From Streptomyces scabichelini (GTDB lineage Bacteria; Actinomycetota; Actinomycetes; Streptomycetales; Streptomycetaceae), in contig NZ_JAAKZY010000103.1 of assembly GCF_011045015.1 (NCBI RefSeq), positions 1 through 35,037 on the forward strand: a stretch of DNA of 35,037 bases, given 5' to 3'. Positions 1 to 7,540 of the stretch are shown one piece after another. A model generated the notes under the pieces. The model was not told the origin of the DNA. It ran no database searches and was given only the letters and a program-made list of their open reading frames with translations. Position 1 is the first letter of the stretch. Every line of letters begins with the position of its first letter. Made by a program: the position numbers and the translations under genes.

Positions 1-789
1 CCCCCTCCCCCGGCCGCCGAGCTCACCCCCGAGCAGTACGCCGCCGAACAGGCCGCCGCCCAGGGCGAAGACCGCCCCGCTGCGGGCAAGCCGCAGGTTC
101 AGCCCGCTCCGTCGGCCGTTCCCGCCGAGACATCGGCGCAGGGCCGAACCGAGACAGTGCCCGAAGTGGCACAGACTTCCGCCCAGCCGACCCTTGGGGT
201 CGCGCCGAGCGGTCCGGTGCAGGAGTCGGTCGCCAGTCAGCCGGCTCGCGCGGCCGTCGTCGCCCCCAAGGCGGAGACGGGGGCCGCTGAGGAGCCGGTG
301 GAGCGGCAGCTGCAGCCGGTGGTCCCGGCTGCTGAGCCTGCAGATCCGGCGGTCCAGTCCACGCAGCCGGCCGAATCTGTTTCGCAGCATGGGCCGTCCC
401 AGGTCCCGTCCGCGGTTTCTGATGTACCCCCGGCCGCCGAGGTGGCAATTCGCCCGGCAGCTCCGCCAGCCGCAGGCGGTACAGCGTTCCCGGTCAGGAC
501 CGATGTTCCAGGGGCTCACCACGAACAGGACGCGCGATCGCAGGCAGCGCCCAGCGAGGGGACACCGTGGGCTCACGGTCCCGGCCGTCCCAAGGACATT
601 CCCGAGACGGCCGTCGTTCTCAACCAGCGGATCATCGCGCGCGAGAGTCTCGACTCGTCGGTTCCCGCCGCGCTGAAGCTGAAGAAGCGGATCAAGCGCT
701 TCGCACTGGACAACGAGCTCGACCACCTGCCCATCGGCGACATCGTCTCGGTCGCGCTAGACGAGTGGCTCACCGCCCGCCGCTTCTGA
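1..789 (+). CDS. Pro/Ala-rich protein with C-terminal putative DNA-binding domain (5' partial)
   Basis: The reading frame is open from the first base, so the true start lies outside the window. About the first 190 visible residues are low-complexity Ala/Pro/Gln/Glu/Val sequence, probably a disordered linker. The last ~60 residues form a compact, basic, helical-looking segment with the motifs KLKKRIKRF and GDIVSVALDEWL. The next gene has the same pattern (LELQRRIRRF, GDIVAMALDTWL), so the two are paralogues or share a domain. Short basic domains of this kind, paired in tandem, recall ribbon-helix-helix or plasmid-partition (ParB-like) proteins of actinobacterial plasmids. That comparison is my inference, not a recognised family match. 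The frame ends in TGA, and 125 bp separate it from the next gene. The coding call is supported by strong GC-rich third positions and by the similarity to its neighbour. Confidence 0.6.
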   Translation, partial: PPPPAAELTPEQYAAEQAAAQGEDRPAAGKPQVQPAPSAVPAETSAQGRTETVPEVAQTSAQPTLGVAPSGPVQESVASQPARAAVVAPKAETGAAEEPVERQLQPVVPAAEPADPAVQSTQPAESVSQHGPSQVPSAVSDVPPAAEVAIRPAAPPAAGGTAFPVRTDVPGAHHEQDARSQAAPSEGTPWAHGPGRPKDIPETAVVLNQRIIARESLDSSVPAALKLKKRIKRFALDNELDHLPIGDIVSVALDEWLTARRF

Positions 790-806
790 ACCCGGCCGAA
801 ACGCTC

Positions 807-842
807 GGGGCGGCTGCCCCCACATCGGGGTCCGACCGCCCC
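807..842 (+). terminator. GC-rich inverted repeat downstream of the first gene
   Basis: GGGGCGG at 807-813 is complementary to CCGCCCC at 836-842. A smaller competing hairpin lies inside it (CCCC at 817-820 with GGGG at 827-830). It begins 17 bp after the stop codon at 789. There is no T tract, which is common for actinobacterial hairpins. A role as terminator or attenuator is inference only. Confidence 0.25.
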
Positions 843-870
843 TTCCCACCGACTATTCCAATAGCCCGTC

Positions 871-894
871 AGGCGGCTAGCTATCCGCCTAGCC
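871..894. repeat. Short inverted repeats upstream of the small basic gene
   Basis: AGGCGG (871-876) pairs with CCGCCT (885-890), and the overlapping GGCTAG (875-880) pairs with CTAGCC (889-894). The element lies 20-45 bp upstream of the GTG start at 915. It could be an operator or partition-type site bound by the small basic proteins on either side, or a simple hairpin. Nothing in the sequence decides between these. Confidence 0.25.
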
Positions 895-914
895 GACCAA
901 CCGGAGCAGCTCGC

Positions 915-1226
915 GTGCCTGATCACTCCCTCTACGCCCACCGGCTGCGGGAAATCGCCGACACGCTCGACGCTGAGCCCCAGCGAACCGACGACGCTCT
1001 TACGCCACACCTGGACACTCTGGAGGTCATCAGCAACCGGCACACCAAACGCGGACAACTCAACTACGCCGTTCCCGAGGCCCTGGAGCTCCAGCGCCGG
1101 ATCCGCCGTTTTCACGCCGACACCTCCCTACCGCACGGGGACATCGTGGCTATGGCTCTGGACACCTGGCTCCGCGCCAAGGGCTACCCGCCCAACTTCA
1201 CCCAGTCCCGAGCGGAAGCACCATGA
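915..1226 (+). CDS. Small basic protein, paralogue of the preceding gene's C-terminus
   Basis: This encodes 103 residues from a GTG start that has GGAG eight bases upstream (903-906). The frame is open further upstream, but that part overlaps the previous gene and has no comparable start. The C-terminal half (VPEALELQRRIRRF, then LPHGDIVAMALDTWLRAKGYP) matches the end of the preceding protein in order and spacing. This suggests a duplicated DNA-binding module. The N-terminal ~45 residues are acidic/polar with no motif I know. The stop codon overlaps an ATG (ATGA at 1223-1226), the typical start of a translationally coupled third gene. That third gene is truncated after 23 codons. A plasmid-partition or copy-control role is plausible from the tandem layout but not shown. 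Confidence 0.6.
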   Translation: MPDHSLYAHRLREIADTLDAEPQRTDDALTPHLDTLEVISNRHTKRGQLNYAVPEALELQRRIRRFHADTSLPHGDIVAMALDTWLRAKGYPPNFTQSRAEAP

Positions 1227-1294
1227 CCGAGCAGCCGGACCAACTGCCCGCTCAAGAACCTCACTTCGGAGTTCCAGCGACAGCCCGGTTATAG
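1223..1294 (+). pseudogene. 23-codon 5' remnant of a coupled gene
   Basis: An ATG overlaps the stop of the preceding gene (ATGA), which normally marks a real coupled gene. The frame starts MTEQPDQLPAQEP and ends at TAG (1292-1294). From about 1250 onward a different frame carries sequence leading into the OLD-family remnant. I read this as a gene start cut off by a deletion or rearrangement near 1240-1260. It could also be a chance short ORF. Confidence 0.3.
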
Positions 1295-2180
1295 AAACAG
1301 CTGCTCCTCCGGAGGCCCCAGGCTCGTCGAGAAACCTCGCATCGTGTCTCTCATGGAGGTCAGTTTTCACCAGGCGTACGAGCGTGCTGCTCAGAAGCCG
1401 GCACTCCAGGTGTTGTTCATCGAAGAGCCGGAGGCCCACCTGCATCCCCAGATACAGGAGGTCTTAATCAAGAACATTCAGGACTTCATCAAGCGCAGGG
1501 CCCCGTGGAAGGTGCAGGTGGTCATCATCACGCACTCTTCGCACATCGTCGCGAGCGGCGGGTTTCACACGGTGCGGTACTTCGACCGCTCCGAGCCGGA
1601 CGGCAAGGTCAAGGACCTCTCCACCTTCCAGGCGAAGGTCAAGGCCACTCCTCAAGGTGACGAGACGCTGCGGTTCCTACGCCAGTACATGGTCCTGCAC
1701 CGTTGCGACATGTTCTTCGCCGACAAGGTGATCCTTATCGAGGGCACGGCTGAACGACTGCTGCTGCCGGAGATGGTCCGTCGGTGCGCCGAAGGTCTCC
1801 TTCTCCAGTACGTATCGGTCATCGAGGTCGGTGACGCCTACGCGGTCCGGTTCCGTGAACTGCTCGATTTCCTCAACGTGAAGACCTTGGTCGTCACCGA
1901 CATCGACTCCATCAGCCCCACAGATCAGAAGGCCTGCCCGCCGAGCACCGCGCAGGCGGTCACCTCGAACTTCACACTGAAGAACTGACTTCCGGGTCAA
2001 TCCAGCACCGTGAAGCTTCTCGACGTCGGCACGGACGAGAAGGAGTACGGTCACGTGCCGGTGGCCTACCAGGTCCCGGAAAAGCAGGCAGGCGTCTGTG
2101 CACGCAGCTTCGAGGACGCCTTCATCATCGCCAACGCAGCAGTCCTCGCCCGAGACCTCAGGCGTCTGGAGATGAACAGG
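1251..2180 (+). pseudogene. Decayed OLD-family ATP-dependent nuclease
   Basis: One frame carries the C-terminal half of an overcoming-lysogenization-defect (OLD) family protein: an ABC-type ATPase fused to a TOPRIM nuclease. Visible parts are the Walker B segment LFIEEPEAHLHP, the H-loop-like ITHSSHIVA, and the TOPRIM motifs LIEGTAERLLLP and VVTDIDS. The Walker A half is missing. The only start for the open part is GTG at 1344, in the middle of the ATPase domain. The frame stops at TGA 1986-1988. Recognisable family sequence then resumes in the same frame (VAYQVPEKQAG, then ARSFEDAFIIANA) to about 2180. From memory, relatives have Trp at the stop position (LKNWLP), so TGG to TGA is the likely lesion. 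Functional family members act in phage defence, but this copy is 5'-truncated and interrupted. It should not be counted as an active defence gene. Confidence 0.7.
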
Positions 2181-2236
2181 TCAGGGTCAGGCCCCGGCGC
2201 GCTGCCAAGACGCTCGTCGAGGGGCGGTCCGCTGAT

Positions 2237-2694
2237 CAGTTGTCCGCACCATCGGCGAACTCGCCTACGACCGGGGCCATTCCACCACGGCAGTCCCGTT
2301 GCATACCCTTTTCAGGACGGTCGGCTTCAGGTGGCGGGTAGAGGAGGCCTTCCAGGCCACGAAAGGCCTGGCCGGACTCGATGAACACCAGGTCCGCCGC
2401 TACCCATCCTGGAGCCGCTGGGTCACCCTCGCCATGTTCGCCCACGCCTTCCTTGCCGCAGTGCCCGCAGACGAGCACACACGTCGCGCTGAGCCGGACG
2501 ACCTGGCCCCGCTGAGCTGCAACGAGAGCCAGCAACTGTTCCTCGCCATCACCGTCCGGCCACGGAACGACCTCGCCCACCGGCTCGGCTGCACCGACCG
2601 GCGACGCCGCCACCAAGCACGATCAGAGACCAGCCATCACCGCCGACAGCCACAGCTCAAACATGAAGATCACGATCTGCTGCTCGAGTACTGA
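2237..2694 (+). mobile_element. IS transposase remnant, C-terminal part (IS701/IS4-like)
   Basis: The open frame after a TGA near 2231 encodes the C-terminal part of a DDE transposase. Typical segments are RWRVEEAFQATKGLAGLD, the HQVRRYPSWSRWVTLAMFAHAFLA stretch (first 20 residues only: HQVRRYPSWSRWVTLAMFAH) and the basic tail RRRRHQARSE. The Glu in WRVEEAF is the usual acidic residue of the DDE triad. The N-terminal catalytic part and any start are missing, so it cannot be an active transposase. The C-terminal tail ends at TGA 2692-2694 and overlaps the 3' end of the convergent PKS-operon gene by 38 bp. I found no terminal inverted repeats or target duplication by eye. The element marks the boundary between cluster and flanking DNA. 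Confidence 0.7.
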
Positions 2695-5600
2695 ATGCGG
2701 CGTGAAGCAGGCGATTGAGCTTTTGATCGAGACTGCGCGTGAGGGAAGGGTAGGCGTGCTTTCCCAGGTGCCTGTGTTCGAATACCCTGCGGAAGTCCCG
2801 GCCGAAGACCGGAGCAGCAGCCTGGAACACGTCCATCTCTCTCTCACCCAGAGTCTGCAGGACGGGAACATCGATCGGCCGGGTCTTCTCGAAAACCCCG
2901 GCCCGCTCGTGGGCGGGTGACCGCCACGCGGACATCGCGATGAAGAACCGTACGTCGCCCAGCCCCACATCGATCCCCAGAGCCTGACGGTGGAGGGCCG
3001 CAGAGACTGTCGCAGCGCCTTCACCGAATCCGGCGACACCGGTGAACGGTCCATGCGCCTCCGCGACCGATCGGAGGTACCGGAGGACCGAGTCCAAAGC
3101 CGTCCCGGGATCAGCGTCATCCATGTCGGCAGGAGTTCCGTGGTAGCGGTTCCACAACTCCGGAAAACCCGCCTTCCACTCCCGGTAGGTTCCCGTGACG
3201 TCGTAGAGCCCCTCCTCGGCCAGGGAGTCCAGGCCCCGGATCTCGAGTTGCTCCGCACTGGCGAACGCCGGCATCGTGTAAGGCGCGTCGGGAATGACGT
3301 ACTCGAGGTCTTCGCGCCTGGTCCAACCGGCCTTCTTCAGCATGGCTCGGGCGAGGCGCCCGTCGGTTCCCCGGCCCGGCAGGAACAGCACCCTGTGGCG
3401 ACGCGGCGCATAGATGCTCACCGAGCCGAAGTCGTCGTGCCTGACACGTCGCTCCACGGGAGACGTGGGATCCCGCCGGTGCAGCAGCGACATGGTGGGG
3501 AGCATCATGCTCCAAAGCCCCTCCCCCTCGGTCGCCGTCTCGCCCATCAGCGCGGAGTACGCCTGCCACTCGGCTTCCCGCTCCCTCTGAAAGCCGTCGA
3601 ACGGGCAGAGCTCCGCGGTGCGCGAGGCGACGTTCCTCTTCGCGCGCTCGATGAAATCCCACAATTCGACGAGCAGCCGCTCGGAGGACGACCTGCTCGA
3701 ATCCTCGACAGCGATTCTGGCGAACAGCGTTTGCAGTTCCGCGGGGTTGTCACGGAAGTGCACATACACTTCGGCGAATGCCTGCAGGAAGAACACGTAG
3801 CTGGAGCAGAGCAGGGATTTCGCTTTGCGGGGGATCTGTGCACCGTCGTTGTAGGCGAACAGGTTGGGGTCCCCGTCGATCCAGAGCCCTTCCACCTCGC
3901 GGTCCTCACCGAAGATCCTCGACAGGATGGTCCGGTCCGTGGTCGATCCCAGGCATTTGACCAGCACATCGGCCTTCACCTCCTGCCCGCTCTCGGTGAC
4001 GACCGAGCGGGCCGACAGATGATCGATCTCGCTCTCCACGACGGTCACCTTGCCGAGCGCCTGTGCCAGGAAATAGACGTCCGAGGCAGCCGGGACCGTC
4101 GACTGGTCCAGGACGAAACTTCCGTCCGCGTCCCGGGAGAGCGAAGGAAGGGACTCCATGTCCACGCCGCAGAGCTCGTAGAACGGCCGCATGATGTCGA
4201 CGACGTCGTTGAGCGGTGTCGCTCCCTCGCTCGAATTGATCACCCAGTTGCAGAGGGTGGACACGACCAGGTTGCGTCGCCGACAGACGATCGTCACATG
4301 GCGCGCACCGTTCTCAAGGGCCGTTCGCATGTTCTCCAGGGCGAAAGCGCCGTGTCCGACGATCACGACCGACGCGCCGGTGAACTTCTCCGGCGGTGTG
4401 TCGTCGGCGACCCCCAGCCCGATATGCCCCGTGAAGACGTGCTCATCACGAAAACGCTGCCGCGCGGGCCGGTGGAGCCCGCCCGTGAGGGCCGCCACAC
4501 CGGAAACGCGGACGGACTTGGTGACGCCTCCCTGCAGGTACACGGCCTCGTATTCCTGCTCCCGCACCTTCCTGACGGAGACCACTTCGCAGTTGAAGCG
4601 AATCGGCTCCTTCAGCTCGGACGACACGGCGTTCGCCTGCTGCAGGACCTCGTCCCTGTCCGGGAACACCGATCGCCATCGATGGTCGTCGGGCACCGTG
4701 GGCAACGCACTGTCGAAACTGTATGCGGGGGAATCGATCTGAACTCGGGACTCCTTGTTGGCCAATGTGCTCCACACACCGCCGGCCCGGTCCCGCTTCT
4801 CCATCACTATCGCCGCGACGCCCATTTTCTCGAGTCGTCGAGCGAAGCCGATACCGCCCAGGCCCGCCCCTATGACCAGAACCGGCAGACGCGGCGGGGC
4901 GGGCTCCCGCGTAGCGCCAGGAGTACGGTGCGCGGGCTTCTGCTGCACAGGCGTCTGCCGCACGGGTTCCCGCCGAGCCGGGACACGCTCGCTCGACCGT
5001 TTCCGCATCTGTTCGAAAACGTATCCCACCAGGGAGCGAACATCTGCCGACTCAACGGCGTATTCCGTCGGCAGCACGACTTCCAGGTCGGACGCGATCC
5101 TGTTGCGCAGCAGCACGCTGCCCAACGAGTCCAGACCGGATTCCGACAGCGTGGCGTTGTCCTCGACCTGTCGTCCCACGGCCTCCCGGGCCGCCGTGCG
5201 AACGACCTGCTCCACGCTGCCCTGCAGCGGTGGCGACACCGGCGCATCGACCGCCTGCCGGGGGGTGAAGCGTGAAACGAAACGGTTCCTCAGCGACAGC
5301 GTGCCCCAATCCACCGGGGAGACGCAGACCGCGCCCCGCTCGTTCCCGGCGAGCAGCCGGTTCAGCGCCGTCACCCCGAGATCGTTGCCGATCGCTCCGA
5401 ACCCCGCGCTCCTCGCACGTTCGACCGCTCCATGACGCACCGCGATGCCGGCATCGGACCACGCGCCCCACTGGATCGAGAGAACGGACTCACCCGACAG
5501 CGACCACGACTCGGCCAACGCGTCCAGCGTGGCGTTCGCCGCGGCATAGCTCGCCTGACCGACGGCCCCGAAGATCGAGGCGGCCGAGGAGAACAACACC

Positions 5601-6577
5601 AGGAAGTCCGGTGGAGCGAACACGCTCCGAAGATTCTTCGCGCCCTCGACCTTGGCCCCGTAGGCCTGCCTCAGCTTCTGCTCCGACTGGTTCGCCAGCA
5701 CCCCGTCGGCCAGGACACCTGCGGCGTGGATCACTCCCGCCACCGCCGGCATACCGGCCGTCGTCATGGCGTCCCGCGCCTGGCGAACACTCCGCGGGTC
5801 GCTCACATCACACGTCACAGACTCGACCCGCGCCGATCGACGCAGCTCCGCGACCTCGGGCGGCACAGGAGATCCCACGCGCGCCGACCGGGACAGCAGC
5901 ACCACATGCCGCGCCCCCCGGTCCACCAGGAACTCGGCCGCCACCAGACCCAGAGCACCCGAACCCCCGCTCACCACATACGTCGCATCCGGACGGGCGG
6001 TGAAGCCATCGTCGCCGACGGTGTGCCGCCGCAGGCGCGGCACCTGGAGAACGCCGGACCCGGTGAACCGGTAGTCCTCCTCCAGACGGTCGCTCCGACT
6101 CAGGGTCAACGCTCGTGAAAGCTGCTCCCTCGATGCCTCGATGCAGTGAACCGACAGGTCGGACCGCTCCCACCGGGCGGTCCGGCCGAGCCCCCATAAC
6201 CCGGCGTCGTCGACCGCACCCGGCGCCGGCAGGAACACGACCCTGCGCGGCGGCGACAGCACGCCCTCCGAACAGGCCTGCAGAACGCGCAGCCCCGCTG
6301 CCACATCAGCCTCTCGTCCGTCGCTCAGAACCACGACGCAGCCCCAGGCCCGCTCGAGGAGCACATCGCCGAGCGAATCCGAGGCGCGGACCACGCGGTT
6401 GACCCACCCGCCCGGCAGATCGACGTCGACGTCCGAAGCGGACAGCAGCAGATGGGGACCCGGCAGCGAAACCCCTGAGGCCCCCTCGGCCTCGACCCAT
6501 GCCGTCGAGTAGAAACAGCCCATGATCCCGGACGGGGGCACGGCTGCCGTGGAAACACTCGTGGACACACTGATCAT
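2657..6577 (-). CDS. Four-part fusion: ketoreductase - ACP - flavin monooxygenase - FSH1-type hydrolase fold
   Basis: This 1306-residue protein starts at ATG 6577, preceded by AGGGAG seven bases upstream. Domains: KR structural and catalytic halves (about 15-432; NADPH motif GGSGALG at 204-210, Ser331, Tyr344); ACP (450-525, attachment Ser484); a Pro/Arg-rich linker (530-560); a flavin monooxygenase (563-1000; FAD motif GAGLGG at 570-575, NADPH motif GHGAFA at 741-746); and a serine-hydrolase FSH1-like fold (1060-1290). There is no KS or AT. The KR and ACP look like cis-AT PKS domains (LDSLGSVLLRN), unlike the trans-AT ACPs elsewhere in the window. The hydrolase nucleophile elbow reads GFGEG (1183-1187), with Gly1185 where GxSxG needs Ser. 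His1274 is kept. The protein probably oxidises and reduces a substrate held on its own ACP or presented by another ACP. Which step it serves is unknown. The stop lies inside the IS transposase frame, so the last ~13 residues may be IS-derived. Confidence 0.85.
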   Translation of the reverse strand: MISVSTSVSTAAVPPSGIMGCFYSTAWVEAEGASGVSLPGPHLLLSASDVDVDLPGGWVNRVVRASDSLGDVLLERAWGCVVVLSDGREADVAAGLRVLQACSEGVLSPPRRVVFLPAPGAVDDAGLWGLGRTARWERSDLSVHCIEASREQLSRALTLSRSDRLEEDYRFTGSGVLQVPRLRRHTVGDDGFTARPDATYVVSGGSGALGLVAAEFLVDRGARHVVLLSRSARVGSPVPPEVAELRRSARVESVTCDVSDPRSVRQARDAMTTAGMPAVAGVIHAAGVLADGVLANQSEQKLRQAYGAKVEGAKNLRSVFAPPDFLVLFSSAASIFGAVGQASYAAANATLDALAESWSLSGESVLSIQWGAWSDAGIAVRHGAVERARSAGFGAIGNDLGVTALNRLLAGNERGAVCVSPVDWGTLSLRNRFVSRFTPRQAVDAPVSPPLQGSVEQVVRTAAREAVGRQVEDNATLSESGLDSLGSVLLRNRIASDLEVVLPTEYAVESADVRSLVGYVFEQMRKRSSERVPARREPVRQTPVQQKPAHRTPGATREPAPPRLPVLVIGAGLGGIGFARRLEKMGVAAIVMEKRDRAGGVWSTLANKESRVQIDSPAYSFDSALPTVPDDHRWRSVFPDRDEVLQQANAVSSELKEPIRFNCEVVSVRKVREQEYEAVYLQGGVTKSVRVSGVAALTGGLHRPARQRFRDEHVFTGHIGLGVADDTPPEKFTGASVVIVGHGAFALENMRTALENGARHVTIVCRRRNLVVSTLCNWVINSSEGATPLNDVVDIMRPFYELCGVDMESLPSLSRDADGSFVLDQSTVPAASDVYFLAQALGKVTVVESEIDHLSARSVVTESGQEVKADVLVKCLGSTTDRTILSRIFGEDREVEGLWIDGDPNLFAYNDGAQIPRKAKSLLCSSYVFFLQAFAEVYVHFRDNPAELQTLFARIAVEDSSRSSSERLLVELWDFIERAKRNVASRTAELCPFDGFQREREAEWQAYSALMGETATEGEGLWSMMLPTMSLLHRRDPTSPVERRVRHDDFGSVSIYAPRRHRVLFLPGRGTDGRLARAMLKKAGWTRREDLEYVIPDAPYTMPAFASAEQLEIRGLDSLAEEGLYDVTGTYREWKAGFPELWNRYHGTPADMDDADPGTALDSVLRYLRSVAEAHGPFTGVAGFGEGAATVSAALHRQALGIDVGLGDVRFFIAMSAWRSPAHERAGVFEKTRPIDVPVLQTLGEREMDVFQAAAPVFGRDFRRVFEHRHLGKHAYPSLTRSLDQKLNRLLHAAFSTRAADRDLHV

Positions 6578-6642
6578 ATCGGCACTCCCTGTTCGTACGG
6601 TTGGCAGAGGTCTTTGGATCCGGTGTACGGCAGGCTCCGATG

Positions 6643-7506
6643 TCAGCGGCCGGAAGTCTCACTCCTCCCGAGGTCCCGGAATTTCTTCGTCGCAATATTC
6701 AGGCAGAGCGACGGCGACAGTCTGAAGAGCCACCAGAACAGCTTCCAGACCGCGGGAACCACGATGATTCCCTTGTTCCGGGCGACCGCGTCGAGCGACT
6801 TCTTGACGAATTCCTCCGGTGAGATCGGCTTCTGCTCCTCCCACATGTCCCGTGTCATCTCACGGGTCACTCCCGCGACGCTGCGGCCGTACACGCCGCC
6901 CTCGATGAGGGGGGTCCGGATGACGCCCGGGCACAGCACGCTCACACGCACTCCGAGCTGGGCCGCCTCGATACGCAGATTGTGCGAGAGGCCGACCACG
7001 GCGTGCTTGGTGGTGACGTACGAGGTCGTCCCCGCACTCGGGACCAGACCCGCCAGGGAGGCGGTGTTCACGATGTGGCCGAAGCCCTGGTCGATCATGA
7101 GGTTGTACGCGGCCTGAACGCCGTTGACGACACCGACGACGTTGACGTCGATCATGCGGCGCCAGTCCTCGATGCGATAGTGCCGGGCGCCCGCACCCAT
7201 GCCGTGGGTGATGCCGGCGTTGTTGAACAGGTAGTCCAGACGTCCGGTCCGCGCGGCGGTGTCCTTGACGAGCTGTTCGAACTTCGCATGGTCGGTGACG
7301 TCGAGCCAGGCGGCGGTCGCCTTCCCGCCGGCCTCCCGAAGAGCGGCGGCCACCTCCTCGGCCTGCTCGATCTGGAGGTCGGCCAGCACGACCTCACAGC
7401 CTCGGGCCACAAGCTCCTCGGCCAGCGCACGGCCGATTCCCGACGCGGCGCCCGTGATGATCGCCGTGGCGTCCCGATAGATTCTGATCTCGCTCGATGT
7501 CGACAT
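6643..7506 (-). CDS. Short-chain dehydrogenase/reductase (SDR)
   Basis: This is a 287-residue classical SDR. It has the Rossmann motif TGAASGIG (18-25), NNAG (95-98), catalytic Ser150, and Tyr163/Lys167 in YVTTK. I chose ATG 7506, preceded by AAGGA about ten bases upstream. A GTG at 7548 would add 14 residues (MAEDEYGIQEGH) and overlap the AT stop by 8 bp; this cannot be excluded. The C-terminus has a hydrophobic aromatic stretch (WKLFWWLFRL) that could form an amphipathic, membrane-touching helix. It lies between the AT-like gene (34 bp upstream) and the KR-ACP-monooxygenase fusion (65 bp downstream), in the same operon. It probably oxidises or reduces an alcohol/ketone on the polyketide, or works with the monooxygenase. 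The substrate is unknown. Confidence 0.85.
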   Translation of the reverse strand: MSTSSEIRIYRDATAIITGAASGIGRALAEELVARGCEVVLADLQIEQAEEVAAALREAGGKATAAWLDVTDHAKFEQLVKDTAARTGRLDYLFNNAGITHGMGAGARHYRIEDWRRMIDVNVVGVVNGVQAAYNLMIDQGFGHIVNTASLAGLVPSAGTTSYVTTKHAVVGLSHNLRIEAAQLGVRVSVLCPGVIRTPLIEGGVYGRSVAGVTREMTRDMWEEQKPISPEEFVKKSLDAVARNKGIIVVPAVWKLFWWLFRLSPSLCLNIATKKFRDLGRSETSGR

Positions 7507-7540
7507 GACCGGATGTCCTTCCTGGATCCCGTACTCGTCC

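Noticed and set aside
1344..1988. Intact defence ATPase
   Set aside because: The Walker A half is missing and family sequence continues past the stop, so it is a pseudogene.
3578..4891. Calling the flavin domain a classical Baeyer-Villiger monooxygenase
   Set aside because: The typical FxGxxxHxxxW fingerprint is not present; the region reads FTGHIGLG. Only a general flavin monooxygenase call is supported.
2990..5275. Long plus-strand open frame opposite the fusion gene
   Set aside because: It is a shadow with no motifs. The minus strand shows clear flavin and ACP signatures.
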